A DNA stretch of 64,000 nucleotides, from NCBI GenBank assembly GCA_037179385.1, contig CM074190.1:13085983-13149982 (forward strand). The letters run 5' to 3'. Made by a program: the position numbers and the translations under genes. Numbering within the stretch: the stretch's first letter is position 1; each line of letters begins with the position of its first letter. Shown here one piece after another: positions 11,350-20,037 of the stretch. This stretch comes from Holothuria scabra (Eukaryota; Echinodermata; Holothuroidea; Aspidochirotida; Holothuriidae). Under the pieces are notes generated by a model, which was given only the letters and a program-made list of their open reading frames with translations, did no database searches and was not told where the DNA came from.

Positions 11350-11478
11350 ATTGTTTTCTCGGAAATTTGAAACATCTTGGGAGTTTACTAGGACACACAA
11401 CGGCTGATACAAATGCCCAGGAAATGGCTTCATCTGTGCCATCAGGCTTTCAATGAAAGACTCATGCAATTCTCGAAG
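11350..11478 (-). CDS. ParB-MTase exon 1 (first visible): N-terminal ParB region
   Basis: There are 43 codons in phase 0 between acceptor CCTTAG and donor AAT|GTAAGT. The peptide LRELHESFIESLMAQMKPFP and what follows reads into the next exon as ...ENN|AHAFHYKVIGG, which keeps the ParB fold order. An upstream exon with the initiator is expected beyond 11,478 on the minus strand, but I could not find it. Confidence 0.65.
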
Positions 11479-11567
11479 CTAAGGACGAAGGTGGCCGTTC
11501 CGGATTTTAGCTGACCCTATGAGGGAAAAAAAATCAATGAAAGAGTACGAAAAAGGAACTACTAGAA

Positions 11568-11660
11568 CAGGGGTTCTTAAATGGCGGCCGGCGGGCCACA
11601 TCCAGCCCGCGAGTAAATCTGGCTCGGCCCGAACTGAAATTTGGCCCATCAAAAATATGA
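11568..11660. mobile_element. possible hAT-like transposon end
   Basis: The sequence starts CAGGGGTTCTTAAA, resembling hAT-family termini, and continues with GGCGGGCCACATCCAGCCCG. I did not find a matching opposite end or target duplication, so it is a fragment at best. Confidence 0.3.
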
Positions 11661-11982
11661 GACATAATACTACCAAATTTTCATACGAAGCCTTGATTTC
11701 TCTTTAATGAATACACCTATTAAGAGAAATTGATGACGCTTTCTTTTCTTCTTACATCAAGTCATAAGGGCAGCTAGCAGATTATGAAATGATCCACTTG
11801 CTAAAGACAAAATAAGAAGTATGTTAGTGAGGCGCGTGTAATACGGCAGCACTGGGTTTGCCTGATGTGTCGAGAAAGTAAGCCCCAAGTTTCTCGAGTC
11901 CACCTGAATCTGTGGTAAAGGCAGTTTTATGTCTACTTCAGGTGAAATTGTTTCCCGTGTAACCCATGGCTTGACTGTGGGT

Positions 11983-12034
11983 GTGATCCAGCGGTAGGCC
12001 ACCCGCCTTTCAATGGAGAGTTCCGGGTCCAATC
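11983..12034 (+). repeat. possible tRNA-derived SINE head
   Basis: GATCCAGCGGTAGGCCACC resembles a Pol III A box, and GAGTTCCGGGTCCAATC about 35 bases later resembles a diverged B box. No cloverleaf can be completed, so this is not a functional tRNA. Confidence 0.35.
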
Positions 12035-12219
12035 AGCTACCGAGTCATACGAAAGACTTAAAAATGGTATTCCTTAGAGACTAAAAAATTAAAAGGGAGG
12101 CTATGCTGGACTTGCTATGTAATCCCTCAGTTCTAGTTAGATAGCAATACCTTTGCTCTCTTGAGTTGTACTTCATTGTCCTTTTTTTTGTTTTACTCCC
12201 CTTTTTATCCTTCTTCTAG

Positions 12220-12451
12220 GTGTCCTGGTGCACACTGGCACTGCAGAAGGAAAAATTCCTTTGGTGTTTTATGATATAAAACATGTTCCTCATGACAGCA
12301 ATTTGACCATTCATTGCGTAACTGAAACCCTCACTAGGACAAGGTCTACTGTAGCCTTGAGAATGTGCTGTTTTTGCAGCTAGGCAACTGTTTTCGTGAA
12401 GACAAAAACAAGTTTGTTTTCACATATCTGGCATTCCTAGTGGAAATGAAG
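12220..12451 (+). CDS. DUF7869-like exon 1 (first visible), frameshifted
   Basis: The acceptor is TTCTTCTAG. The first part reads GVLVHTGTAEGKIPLVFYDI and continues HVPHDSNLTIHCVTETLT. From about 12,350 the family resemblance continues in another frame: VLFLQLGNC, then EDKNKFVFTYLAFLVEMK. The intervening phase change indicates a small indel. The exon ends AAG|GTTTTAAG. Confidence 0.6.
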
Positions 12452-13265
12452 GTTTTAAGCAAATGAGTCATGAGCAGCAGTAAGTTAGAGTCCTTGAAGG
12501 ACCCAGGAACTATGCATTCAACTTAGAAAAAAACCAGAAAATAACAGAAAATTCGCCATTTAGTAGGTATGAATCTTAACCTCAAAGCTTGTACAAGTTG
12601 GACAACAGCACTGTATGCTATAGCAAAATGTAGTATTTTTCTTCAAAGAATGCAGTGTGGGAAATTGTGACGGCATCACTTTACAGTGATTAGGCAATAT
12701 ATTTTATATGTTTGTGATATGGCTGTGTGAAAGGATTGATAACTTTTTAGTCGAGCTCAAGATATCTCATTTTAAAGATTGCTTACTTTTGTCGAAGCAC
12801 TGCTGATGTAGGCCTCGTCCTATTTGAAATAGAAGTCAGCACTTGATGACTTGTTCCTGCAGACCCACTGACATTGATACTATTGCAAATAGACCTAGGA
12901 CCTTTCTTAGAATGCCCAGTGCTGTGTGACATCAAGTCATGGTGGTACTGAAAGGGATATGTAGCATACTGTACAAGCTGATTTGAAAAGTCTGACCTTT
13001 CACTGAAAACCTGATTTTCAAGAGATTTAGCCTGTTTTTTTTTTTTTTTTACATAGGACTGGGATCTTTGTGAGTACAAGACTGCATTCCTTCTTTGCAG
13101 TCTTTGAAAGTTTTGAGTGCCCTGAATTCCATTGCAAGTCCAGCAGTTACTAAATGACATTGTTAGGGGACAGAGATAAATACAAAATCTATTGTGAGCT
13201 ACTGTACCTTTAGGAGAAGAGGTTGATTACACAATAAATTGCATTTATAATTTTTGTATTTGAAG

Positions 13266-13380
13266 GTTTTGGTGCATTTTCTACCTGTGGGACATACTCA
13301 TGAGGGTGTGGACCAAATGTTTTCTTGCATTTCGAGACATCTTCGAGGCAAGAATGCCAAAATTGGAACATTTAGTTCAC
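13266..13380 (+). CDS. DUF7869-like exon 2, HTHEGVDQMFS motif, cut by LINE
   Basis: After acceptor TATTTGAAG it reads VLVHFLPVGHTHEGVDQMFS followed by CISRHLRGKNAK. The frame then runs directly into a LINE reverse transcriptase C-terminus near 13,380. The retroelement therefore interrupts the exon and removed or displaced its 3' end and donor. Confidence 0.65.
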
Positions 13381-13835
13381 TGTATAAAATAGCTATACTT
13401 ACCTTTAGATCATTACATGGCATGGCCCCGGATTACATTTCAAGTCTCATCACCAAATACTCACCAAGTCGCTGTTTACGATCATCATCTGAATTTTTTC
13501 TTTCCCATCCTCCAATTTCTGAAACTAAGTGTTATGGGGCCAGGTCTTTTACTGTTCCTGCCCCTGAGGTTTGGAACAGCCTGCCTGCTAATGTGCGTTC
13601 TTAAAGTAATTTTAATCATTCAAAAAAGAATTTGAAGACTTATTTGTTTAATTGTTTAAACTAATCACTGTTTTCGTATTTTAAGCTTTTTTGTTTTTTC
13701 TGTGCTTTAAGTTTTGATTTTATCTGTAATTTTGGTGCTTTTTGTATTTTGTTTTAACCCTTTTCTTTGTACAGCGCTTTGAGTGTTTTTGAAAAGCGCT
13801 TTATTAATAGCCTTATTATTAATTTCATTATTATT
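13381..13835 (+). mobile_element. 5'-truncated L2/CR1-like LINE 3' end
   Basis: The frame KIAILTFRSLHGMAPDYISS ... YSPSRCLRSSSEFF ... APEVWNSLPANVRS is the typical C-terminus of L2/CR1-type reverse transcriptase. The 3' tail has AGCGCTTTGAG...AAAAGCGCTTTA, the characteristic 3' hairpin, and ends in TTATTA repeats. It inserted in the sense orientation inside an exon of the surrounding gene. Confidence 0.8.
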
Positions 13836-14738
13836 TAACAGTAAAATGTAACTCATAAACCAGTGAAGAGGAATTTTTGGGACCAAAATTTTCTTGCGCT
13901 CCGCAACAATCCACGGTGGTGCGGAGTGCAGAGGGTTTTTCTATGGGTTCAACCCCCTCCCTTCCCACCAGGACAAGTTCCTGGGTATGGCCCCTGAAAA
14001 CACTTTGTGTTAAGAAGATGCCTGAACTTTTTCTGGGAGTAAATTTTTTCCCTGAAAAGAGTTTTTGCCCTCTAAAAAAATTTGTCCCCCTAAATTTTTT
14101 TTCGTTCTGTGGACACCCATGGTATTGAGGGTTTTGAAATAACCAAATAGTGTAACATAGACTTCCAGGGCTTCTTTTCATTACTTTGGCATAAATATGT
14201 AAGGTATTGTTAAAATTTTAATCATTATGTCTTCCTACTTGCTTCTTTTTCTTTTCTCATGAAATTGTAAAATTTGTAATGACACCAAATGGTAGTTTAA
14301 CATATCCAGATGACTACTGTTAATTGCGTGTCTCTGCTAATATAGTGGTAATCGTATTATCATCATTTCTGACCAAAAAGATGAATGTTAAACAATTATT
14401 TCACGAGAAAGAAAAGGATTACAAAAAAGCGAAATGCATGCTTTGCCATGGGGACACCACCCGGCATGTGACCTAAAGTATTTGTGAGTGTAATGGAAAC
14501 ATTTAAATGGAGAGGAGTTATTTCAGATGGAAGTGAGGAGATTGCTCCTTGGTGAATGACAAAATAATCCTCTTTCCAACAATATTCTCCTGGCTTGGAT
14601 CAAAAGCCTCCCATTTATCAGGAATGTTCTCGTTTCAAATGTCCAAACTATCCTATTTTATGTATATGGTACAGACCTTACTCATGTGTAATTAAAAGCC
14701 ACAGGTCTTCATATATAATTTGTATTCCTTACATTCAG
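13836..14738. other. intron with dispersed-repeat sequence, no gene
   Basis: Contains a GC-richer block (about 13,875-14,130) with self-complementary CTCCGCA/TGCGGAG and runs of G and T, resembling a dispersed non-coding repeat. I could not define its ends or family. Confidence 0.4.
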
Positions 14739-14986
14739 ATCTTGCGGCTGAAATTTCAAAAAGTTACTCTCCGCCAGTGACCATTGTTCCAGTGACTACG
14801 GTGGAAGATTATAAGGGAAATATGCAAGAAATTATGGCTGATCAGTACAGTAACCATAGTAAGCCCCTTTGGTTTAGGTTTCGGAATGTTGACGGGAAAT
14901 GCAACATGCATTACAGAATGTGGGCTACAGATGGATGGAGATCCTCAACTGACTCTGGGTTAAGCCATGGATTGGTTTGTCTGAAG
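14739..14986 (+). CDS. DUF7869-like exon 3
   Basis: Acceptor CTTACATTCAG and donor CTGAAG|GTGAAT enclose an open frame. It reads LAAEISKSYSPPVTIVPVTT through NHSKPLWFRFRNVDGKCNMH and YRMWATDGWR. It ends on a complete codon. Confidence 0.65.
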
Positions 14987-15459
14987 GTGAATGTTTGAAA
15001 TTTTCTCTCCAACATACTCATTGTGTCATTGATGTTGATCAACATAGCCATCATTTGATGTTACTTTTTTAGTCAAGTCTGTAAACATGAGTTAGGAATA
15101 TGAATCCTTGACTCCTCTAATTAATTTCCCGTTTTGGACACATTTTGTTCAAACTATGTCCATATTATAACTTACTGGCGATGCTTGACAAGATGCTTAC
15201 AACATTTTCCACTGCATCATTAAATTCGAAGGGGCACATACTGAAAAAGTTTCAGTTTTATCGTACTCACATCCAGTATGTCTTGCGTACAGTAGTGCAA
15301 ACTTAATGGCCAACATGGCTGCTAAAATGAAAGTCAAGTGACATTGTGACGTCAGTTAAAAACCTCTATTCAGTTGTTTGCGAAGGAATTTTATTAAGCT
15401 GTTAACTTTATACAATTCCCTATAATAGAGATTTTATAAAAAATATTTGTTATTTGCAG

Positions 15460-15633
15460 GATTTGCCTGACCTGACAGAGAAACTGGAGTGGGTGGTACC
15501 CTCACTGGAAAATCTGGATCCGGAGAAATTGGTGAAGGACTTACCAGCAGCATACAGTGGCAGATTACCTCATGCAGTCAGAGAATGGTGGACAAACTTC
15601 ATGGAAGTCACCCTCGCCAATCAGTACAAAGAG
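15460..15633 (+). CDS. DUF7869-like exon 4
   Basis: Exactly 58 codons in phase 0, between acceptor TTATTTGCAG and donor GAG|GTTAGT. It reads DLPDLTEKLEWVVPSLENLD and ends ..REWWTNFMEVTLANQYKE. Confidence 0.7.
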
Positions 15634-16329
15634 GTTAGTATGCAGACCAATGCCAAACTTAAAATCTTCTCAAACTGATGCCTTGTTTCTACACTGTCTC
15701 TTCTTAGAATATGAGACAGACAGCCATTGTGAATTTGTATTTATTAAGGATTACTCAGGGCCACTAAACATGAACTGGTCAAGGATGGGACTGTAAATAG
15801 GAAAGGATGAGGTGTAGAACACAGGGCTGTGAACGTTTAGCAAAGTAACTAAACGTTTAATCGGAAAATTTTGCGATCCTTTAGCCATTAATCACACGTA
15901 CCTATGATCAACATGTAGAGACTTCAAAAGTGCTCTTGAACATGATGAATATGTATGTTAAATGCGTTAGTGACGTCCAGGGGACATAGTTTTTATGAAC
16001 TTCAAACAGGGATCTTCATAGAAGCTCAACTTTGATGTTAAATGTTTTCTTGTGTGCTAACTGTATAATTTTGTTTTTAACTTTTTCAAATAGTTAAAGG
16101 GATCGTCTTATCTTCTGTAATGACTTCAGATTGTTTTTTATTTCGTACGGAAAAACGGGTTTTGTAATTAATCGCTTTTAGCTTTGTACTAAACGTTTAT
16201 TACACATGTGATCGTTTAGGGATTAGTAGAACAGTTGTATTTCTTATGGTGTGTGGTGTTTCACAATTAAAGGAAAGGTGTAAGCAAAAGCAATGACTGA
16301 CACTTTTCATATTTAGTATATAGAATTTT

Positions 16330-16640
16330 CATGTTGAGAGGAGGAACGCTAGTGTTTTGGATGAGGTCAAAGGTCATTTGAGGTCACCAGTGCGAAAACG
16401 TCGAAAATGGCTTGTAAATGCGATATATCAAGATGGGAATGACCGACAGTTTAGATATTTGGTATGTAGATTTGTTATGTTAAGAGGAAGAACCCTATTG
16501 TTTTTGGACACTTTTCATATAGATTAACATGGTTGAGAGAAAAAACCCTATTGTGTCAGGTTTATGTCAAAGGTCAAGTGAGGTCAACTGTGGTCAGAAA
16601 TTGTCCATCTGTCGTCACCAGAGGTCAAAAAGCAAAATTT
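16330..16640. repeat. ~200-bp repeat pair with nuclear-receptor half sites
   Basis: Two diverged units share TTGAGAG..., then TCAAAGGTCA and TGAGGTCA, with AGGTCA at 16371 and 16571. The first unit has a perfect DR1, AGGTCAAAGGTCA, at 16364-16376. They lie in the intron before exon 5 of the DUF7869-like gene and are oriented opposite to the 145-bp array. Confidence 0.65.
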
Positions 16641-16739
16641 TCCAAGAATTTCCAAGATCGGCAAGGAATCACTAAGCCTTTTTGTCTTTCTGGTTGTATT
16701 GTTATTTGTGACCTAATGTGATGCATTCTCATATTACAG

Positions 16740-16865
16740 ACATCAGCCACCAGACTGTGGGGAGTAACAACTCTGTTGGGTTCGTTAGTTGCCTCTGCAG
16801 TTGAGCTAGAAGAAATTGGGAATTTGGAAGGACTTGAGAGCCGTATTAATCAGCAATGACCAGAT
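16740..16865 (+). CDS. DUF7869-like exon 5 with in-frame TGA
   Basis: Acceptor ATATTACAG and donor GAT|GTAAGT bound 42 codons. It reads TSATRLWGVTTLLGSLVASA and on to LEGLESRINQQ, then TGA and PD. The phase continues correctly into exon 6, so the TGA looks like a point lesion. Confidence 0.6.
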
Positions 16866-17312
16866 GTAAGTCTTTAGAATAAAATCTTACTCTGCACAGT
16901 TATGTATGAGCAGTTGATGTTTTAACCCAAACAGGACCTTACTATTGACCTTTCATGGTTAATATAAAAGGCCTACAAACATTTTTACTCTGTAAAACTT
17001 TTTGAATAAGCTACAATCTAAGCAGTCTTATGATTTTAGTGAAAATCTGTTTCATAAGTTTACCCAATTAGGCTTGCAGACAGCAAGGGCACTGAAAGAA
17101 TAAAAGAGCTTGTAGATAGTGGATATTTCAGGACAACATACACCAAAATGTATTTAAAGCAAAACACCCTGTGATTTTTTCTCACATTTTGGTGGGTGCC
17201 AAAAGAAAGTGGATGTTGGCATTCCCTACCCCCTTCCCCCCCCCTCTCAAAGAAGATTGGTAACAATGTCCTCAACTTAGGATGCTAATTCTACTTTCTT
17301 TTCCTTTCCCAG

Positions 17313-17675
17313 GTATTCATTAGAAAACAAAGAAAAAGATATTTGAACTCAGTGTTACAAGTGGACAGCTATGCATCTGTGAAGGCTGGAATGCTAGTGG
17401 CTGTCCAATGTGAGGAGAAGGAAGGCCGACCATTTATTGCAGAGGTGAAGGAGCGAAAAGGAGATGATGTTGTTGTTGGCTGGTTAAAGGGATCATGGAA
17501 AGGGGTATGGCGCCAATGGATAGTCAAGACAAACCGCCAAACAAAACAGTACAACTCAACCATTTCAGTTAGGTCGCTCATACTGTGGGATTTTGCTTTA
17601 ACATCTAAGTGAAGACTTAGGGCAAGGACAGTTGAAGAACTCCAGTCCAGATATGATGAACTTGATATTGACTGA
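17313..17675 (+). CDS. DUF7869-like terminal exon with in-frame TGA
   Basis: Acceptor TTCCTTTCCCAG is followed by VFIRKQRKRYLNSVLQVDSY and KAGMLVAVQCEEKEGRPFIA, to WDFALTSK, then TGA at 17610-17612. The same frame goes on RLRARTVEELQSRYDELDID to a final TGA at 17673-17675. The post-stop stretch looks like a normal C-terminus, so the first stop is probably a mutation. Confidence 0.6.
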
Positions 17676-17909
17676 AAAACTTGTACCATGTGTACAGTCT
17701 TGAACACATTGCCAGCTCTGGTTGAAGGTATTGATGAAAAATTACTCTTGCAAGCCCTGTACTTTTGTCCTATTTTTCATACGCAGAATCTTTATTTGAC
17801 TGAAAGAGATGGGGTATCATATCATTGTGTAAAAAATATGTATCATCGAAACCACGATGCATTCTTCCATTCTGCTTCATTTTGAAAGTTACATTTCTCA
17901 AGAACACAT
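17676..17909. other. 3' flank of the DUF7869-like gene
   Basis: Non-coding sequence between the gene and the MITE. I see no clear AATAAA polyadenylation signal close to the stop. Confidence 0.4.
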
Positions 17910-18064
17910 CAGGGCTCAAAATAACCGGCAGCACCGACGGACATATCCGTCGTGCCCTTACTGATGTCAGCGGTGCCCTCATAAATGTCCTATAAAATAA
18001 CATAGACTAACGGCCAATTTGCTCATTTTGGCCATACCCTCTTTGAAACTTACTTCGAGCCCTG
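17910..18064. mobile_element. 155-bp MITE with 6-bp target duplication
   Basis: It begins CAGGGCTCAAAATAA and ends TTACTTCGAGCCCTG, giving terminal inverted repeats of about 8-11 bp (CAGGGCTCGAA type). It is flanked by ACACAT at 17904-17909 and 18065-18070. The termini are hAT-like, but a 6-bp rather than 8-bp duplication leaves the superfamily open. Confidence 0.7.
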
Positions 18065-18104
18065 ACACATACATATATGGCGACATAATTTTGGAAGTTT
18101 TTTA

Positions 18105-18110
18105 TGCCTG
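18105..18110. repeat. left target-site duplication TGCCTG
   Basis: Identical to 27141-27146, directly abutting the two terminal inverted repeats. Confidence 0.75.
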
Positions 18111-18214
18111 AGTAGTTAGAGCCAGCTTTATGGACCCGAACCAATCAGAAGCCAGCATGGGAATGACGTCATTGTTGCTAGGCAACAGTCAAGGTCATTG
18201 CCACATTCTTGGGT
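18111..18214. repeat. left terminal inverted repeat of the Polinton-like element
   Basis: Starts AGTAGTTAGAGCCAGC and pairs over 104 bp with 27037-27140, with two mismatches (18187 and near 18206). It contains CCAATCAG (18141-18148), TGACGTCA (18164-18171), GTTGCTAGGCAAC (18174-18186) and TCAAGGTCA. Confidence 0.8.
18141..18186 (-). promoter_or_regulatory. mirror X-box / CRE / Y-box module in the left TIR
   Basis: On the minus strand: GTTGCCTAGCAAC, then TGACGTCA, then CTGATTGG, with the same spacing as in the right repeat. TCAAGGTCA sites (NR5A/ERR type) lie just inside, near 18188 and 18221. Confidence 0.6.
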
Positions 18215-19467
18215 TCAACGGTCAAGGTCACGGCATCCTCTACAGACATGTGGATGATGTCACGGTCAAGGCCATTATCATATCTGAAGTATTGGTTGAA
18301 TGTCAAGATCAATGTATGTTTGCATTTTCATTCAATTTTTTTTTCTTGTCTTTCATTGTTCTTCCGTTGTTGCTACTTTTGCAACGTGTTGTTTGGGGTT
18401 TGTTGGGATGGATAATGACAATTCGCTCACTGGTCAACGATGGGTTCAGAGTGTTGTTGGAAAAAGTTGATATTTGGGTTGCCCATTGTTATTGTGGTAA
18501 GATTTCTGTTTTGTAATTTTTCTAGAATATCAATTGATCGGTATTACTGTCATTTGTTTGCATTTTATTGAATGATTTATATTTTTGTTGATTGTATGCA
18601 ATTTAGTGAAAATTTGGTAGGCCGTATTAGATAGTTGTTATTATTAAGAGTTTATTGTTCCGAACATTTTGATGATAACTGTGATGGCGCGATTTCCGGG
18701 GCCCGAACTCTCGCAAGTGTCACGGAGCGATCAACAGCCTGGATAATGGTATTTGGCCATGTGAGAGTTTGACTATCTTTAGCGTCTACTATCTATTTAG
18801 AAGGAGCAGGCCCCAATCAATGGATACAGGCACAATTTGAGAGAAAAAAGACCACACAATAGAACTGTCTGGCCTGCATGGACCAAACGATATTTGTATT
18901 TGCTTTTGAACAAAATCAATATTGAGGAACACAGTATGGTTGGCTATAGTGTACATAATAGAAAGGTACTTAGATGTAAGCTTAGTTGAACATAGTGCAA
19001 GAAGAGAATACTTCGTTTAAAAGTTTAGTTTAGTAACGGCTCTCTTTGCCAAAGAATCTGGAGGAAAAAGTAAACATTGTGAGAAGCTGAAATATGTCAC
19101 ATCCATAACAAAACATGTTGGTTAATGCGAATAGTAGTGTGCCTTTGGAATTGTTAGACCTGTCTGTTACACCAGAAATTATGTACACAAAGAGTACTCT
19201 CCATCACTTCGTGAATTTCTCCTTGCGTGGATCATATTTTCCTGTAATATCAGCAATACATCTTTTAGGAAATGAAGCTGATTGAAGGTGACGGTGAAGT
19301 ATGCTTTCTTTTGCCCTGGTATCATTAGAGTCGGGTCACGAAAACACTGTTTTGCTTATCGACTGAACAGTTTGATGTACGGTAAATTATACACAATAAT
19401 ATATGTCTTGTCTCCATCATTCAAAACGGAATGGATCCATCTCTCAGGTCAAAAAGTGTTTTCTTCT

Positions 19468-19680
19468 TTAGGCTATGGCAGAAAGTACGTCTTGAATGTC
19501 ATTAGCGGCAAGGTTCAATTGGTGCCATTGATCAATGTTTAAAGGGATACATTTTCGTCGTGAAGGACTCTTTATTGATGTTATCCGTTGTACACAAACA
19601 TATATCCTGGGACCTTTATTTTTCACAGTCACAGATGCAGTCTTGCTCAACGGATAGTCACGCAGCGACTGAGAAGGCAT
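19468..19680 (-). CDS. PC4/p15-like transcriptional coactivator, left copy
   Basis: 70 codons from an ATG at 19680. After a short N-terminus comes VKNKGPRIYVCVQRI, then RRKCIPLNIDQWHQLNLAAN and DIQDVLSAI. This fits the PC4 single-stranded-DNA-binding fold, which ends xGIxLxxEQWxxLxxxxxDID. PC4-like proteins assist transcription and replication; in a virus-like element a role in either is plausible but inferred. It is shorter than the mirror copy because a stop follows ..SAIA. Several residues differ from the right copy (Q/E, N/S, V/I, P/H), so this region of the arms is diverged. Confidence 0.5.
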   Translation of the reverse strand: MPSQSLRDYPLSKTASVTVKNKGPRIYVCVQRITSIKSPSRRKCIPLNIDQWHQLNLAANDIQDVLSAIA

Positions 19681-19691
19681 CGTACTTAGGT

Positions 19692-19886
19692 TTATTCACT
19701 TTTGAGAAAGCGTGAGGAGGTTTCGAGGTGAGTTGAAGTTGGAGCTGCATGGGTTTTCCCACAATTGGTTTTTGCCGGCTGGTTTCCCGTGAACGAAGAT
19801 TGTAGTAATACATCTTCCCTTGTGAGTTCATTAACGTTTGTCATGAAAATGACATAAAGGTTCAGTGTTGTTTTAACGACTGACAT
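19692..19886 (-). CDS. small ORF upstream of the PC4-like gene
   Basis: 64 codons, ending 11 bp before the PC4-like start on the same strand. It has no recognisable domain (MSVVKTTLNLYVIF.. N-terminus). It is the same in both arms at the protein level although the neighbouring PC4-like gene is diverged. It could be a leader or accessory ORF, or chance. Confidence 0.3.
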   Translation of the reverse strand: MSVVKTTLNLYVIFMTNVNELTREDVLLQSSFTGNQPAKTNCGKTHAAPTSTHLETSSRFLKSE

Positions 19887-19950
19887 CTATGAAATGGCGA
19901 TTATGACATCCCCTTCATCCGTTAAATCACACCCAAAATTGACATTGTAA

Positions 19951-20037
19951 TAAGCTGTAAGCGCCGGTTCTACAGATCACAAACACCGCAATGGCAGGAT
20001 CTTTCAGATTCGAGGGTTCGATTCCCTCAGGTGTCCT
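19951..20037 (+). other. tRNA-like sequence with perfect T-arm (copy 1)
   Basis: GAGGGTTCGATTCCCTC (20012-20028) is a perfect 5-bp T stem with a canonical T loop and B box, followed by GGTGTCC where a 3' acceptor strand would be. Upstream TAAGCTGTAAGCGCCGG weakly resembles an A box about 60 bases away. I could not find the matching 5' acceptor strand or a proper anticodon arm, so it is a tRNA relic or tRNA-derived repeat, not a tRNA gene. Confidence 0.4.

Larger units (their letters stand above)
6278..11478 (-). pseudogene. ParB-like / beta-class DNA methyltransferase gene, six exons, damaged
   Basis: Six exons with compatible phases run 11478-11350, 8911-8702, 8308-8216, 7620-7431, 7182-6937 and 6498-6278. 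They encode about 360 residues, and the 5' end is not found. The N-terminal half resembles the ParB/Srx DNA-binding domain (VIGGCHNLMAAKRL). The C-terminal half carries methyltransferase motif I of the N4-cytosine/N6-adenine beta class: QKPVELYRELI, then PGQCVLDVCCGTG, then AAL.EGR.AISVDIE. In bacteria and phages such ParB-methylase fusions modify DNA. Here the gene has introns, so it is a eukaryotic gene. I see no DPPY/SPPW-type catalytic motif. Two lesions are visible: an in-frame TGA in exon 3 (8270-8272), and the donor after exon 5 reads GG instead of GT. It is therefore probably a pseudogene, or carries sequencing errors. The 2.4-kb intron 11349-8912 holds a DR1-bearing minisatellite. Confidence 0.7.
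12220..17675 (+). pseudogene. HTHExVDQMFS-family gene (DUF7869-like, transposase-related?), six exons, broken
   Basis: Exons lie at 12220-12451, 13266-13380, 14739-14986, 15460-15633, 16740-16865 and 17313-17675, with compatible phases. The translated order matches, from memory, a large invertebrate family with unhelpful names: FYDIKHVPHDSNLT, then LFLQLGNC..EDKNKFVF, then HFLPVGHTHEGVDQMFS, then NHSKPLWFRF and a C-terminal VEELQSRYDELD. I believe the core is DUF7869, whose D/N and H-x-H-x-x-x-D residues suggest an RNase H-like, transposase-derived fold (inference). Lesions: a frameshift near 12340-12350, G in place of the usual D before NC, a LINE inserted in exon 2, and TGA codons at 16857-16859 and 17610-17612. 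It is head-to-head with the ParB-MTase gene, about 0.74 kb between first visible exons. Upstream exons were not found. Confidence 0.65.

Noticed and set aside
11036..11398. 120-codon minus-strand frame with alternating VCVYV residues
   Set aside because: It runs through the CA microsatellite and the end of the 145-bp array; only 11350-11478 is a credible exon.
12783..13160. 125-codon minus-strand frame
   Set aside because: Lies inside an intron of the plus-strand gene, includes a poly-K run from a T homopolymer and resembles nothing I know.
19951..20037. Functional tRNA gene
   Set aside because: Perfect T arm but no matching 5' acceptor strand, D arm or anticodon arm.
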